DNA from: Gemmobacter sp. | Lineage (GTDB): Bacteria > Pseudomonadota > Alphaproteobacteria > Rhodobacterales > Rhodobacteraceae | Direction of reading: 5' to 3' | Assembly (NCBI GenBank): GCA_003509785.1 | Contig: DOMY01000091.1 | Location: 1,351-15,241 of the forward strand | Length of the DNA stretch: 13,891 bases | Shown: piece by piece, positions 13,811 to 13,891 of the stretch | How the letters are laid out: each line of letters begins with the position of its first letter | How positions within the stretch are numbered: position 1 is the first letter of the stretch | Notes under the pieces: generated by a model | Database searches by the model: none | What the model was told of the DNA's origin: nothing | The model's input: only the letters and a program-made list of their open reading frames with translations | Translations under genes and position numbers: made by a program

Positions 13811-13891
13811 ATGAGCTTCCGCATCCAGCCTGCCGCCCCCGCCCGCCCAAACCGCTGCCAACTCTTCGGGCCCGGCTCGCGCCCGGCGCTT
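13811..13891 (+). CDS. mcl1: Malyl-CoA/beta-methylmalyl-CoA lyase, N-terminal fragment
   Basis: Only the first 27 codons are inside the window; the gene runs off the right edge. The peptide begins MSFRIQPAAPARP and continues NRCQLFGPGSRPAL, which I recognise as the N-terminus of the Rhodobacter L-malyl-CoA/beta-methylmalyl-CoA lyase Mcl1 (HpcH/HpaI aldolase, citrate lyase beta-like). Mcl1 splits beta-methylmalyl-CoA to glyoxylate and propionyl-CoA in the ethylmalonyl-CoA pathway and reacts acetyl-CoA with glyoxylate. The ribosome site is weak (GAAAGA upstream). Too little sequence is present to see catalytic residues, so naming rests on the N-terminal match alone. Confidence 0.75.
   Translation, partial: MSFRIQPAAPARPNRCQLFGPGSRPAL

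Noticed and set aside
1..13891. CRISPR array, mobile element or phage-derived system
   Set aside because: No regularly spaced repeats, transposase or integrase motifs, or tRNA-associated attachment sites were seen; gene content is metabolic and housekeeping.

Overview
This window is GC-rich bacterial chromosome, most likely from an alphaproteobacterium of the order Rhodobacterales (Rhodobacter/Paracoccus relatives). The assignment rests on the urea-type ABC transporter genes, the dnaX-ybaB-recR block, a DUF3775 protein, and a partial malyl-CoA lyase at the right edge whose N-terminus I recognise from Rhodobacter Mcl1. Genes are tightly packed and use conventional Shine-Dalgarno sequences. I see no tRNA, rRNA, CRISPR array, insertion sequence or phage gene, and no gene-free stretch longer than about 190 bases.

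Left edge (1-1700): the end of urtC followed by complete urtD and urtE, the permease and two ATPases of a urea importer, packed with a 3-base overlap and a 1-base gap and closed by a GC hairpin. A LysR-type regulator converges on it from the other strand and is divergent from gcdH.

Centre (2640-8546): gcdH (glutaryl-CoA dehydrogenase), a fused alpha+beta thiamine-diphosphate E1 dehydrogenase, an acyltransferase of the FabD fold that lacks two hallmark FabD residues, and, behind its own terminator and promoter, a saccharopine/lysine dehydrogenase family protein. Read together these look like a lysine-degradation locus: lysine to aminoadipate semialdehyde, then 2-oxoadipate, glutaryl-CoA and crotonyl-CoA, under a GcdR-like LysR regulator. 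The E1 plus altered FabD-like enzyme, translationally coupled and with no E2, is the most unusual part of the window. A compound palindrome (two AT-rich hairpins enclosed by a GC-rich outer stem) separates gcdH from the E1 gene.

Right part (8598-12261, minus strand): dnaX, ybaB and recR in the classic order, followed by a leaderless M23-type metallopeptidase. On the plus strand, divergent from dnaX, is a DUF3775 gene. It is convergent with a D-amino-acid aminotransferase (dat, minus), with a strong hairpin between them. dat is divergent from the truncated mcl1 at the right edge, and the 189-base spacer between those two holds several precise inverted repeats. Mcl1 belongs to the ethylmalonyl-CoA pathway, which would receive the crotonyl-CoA made by gcdH.
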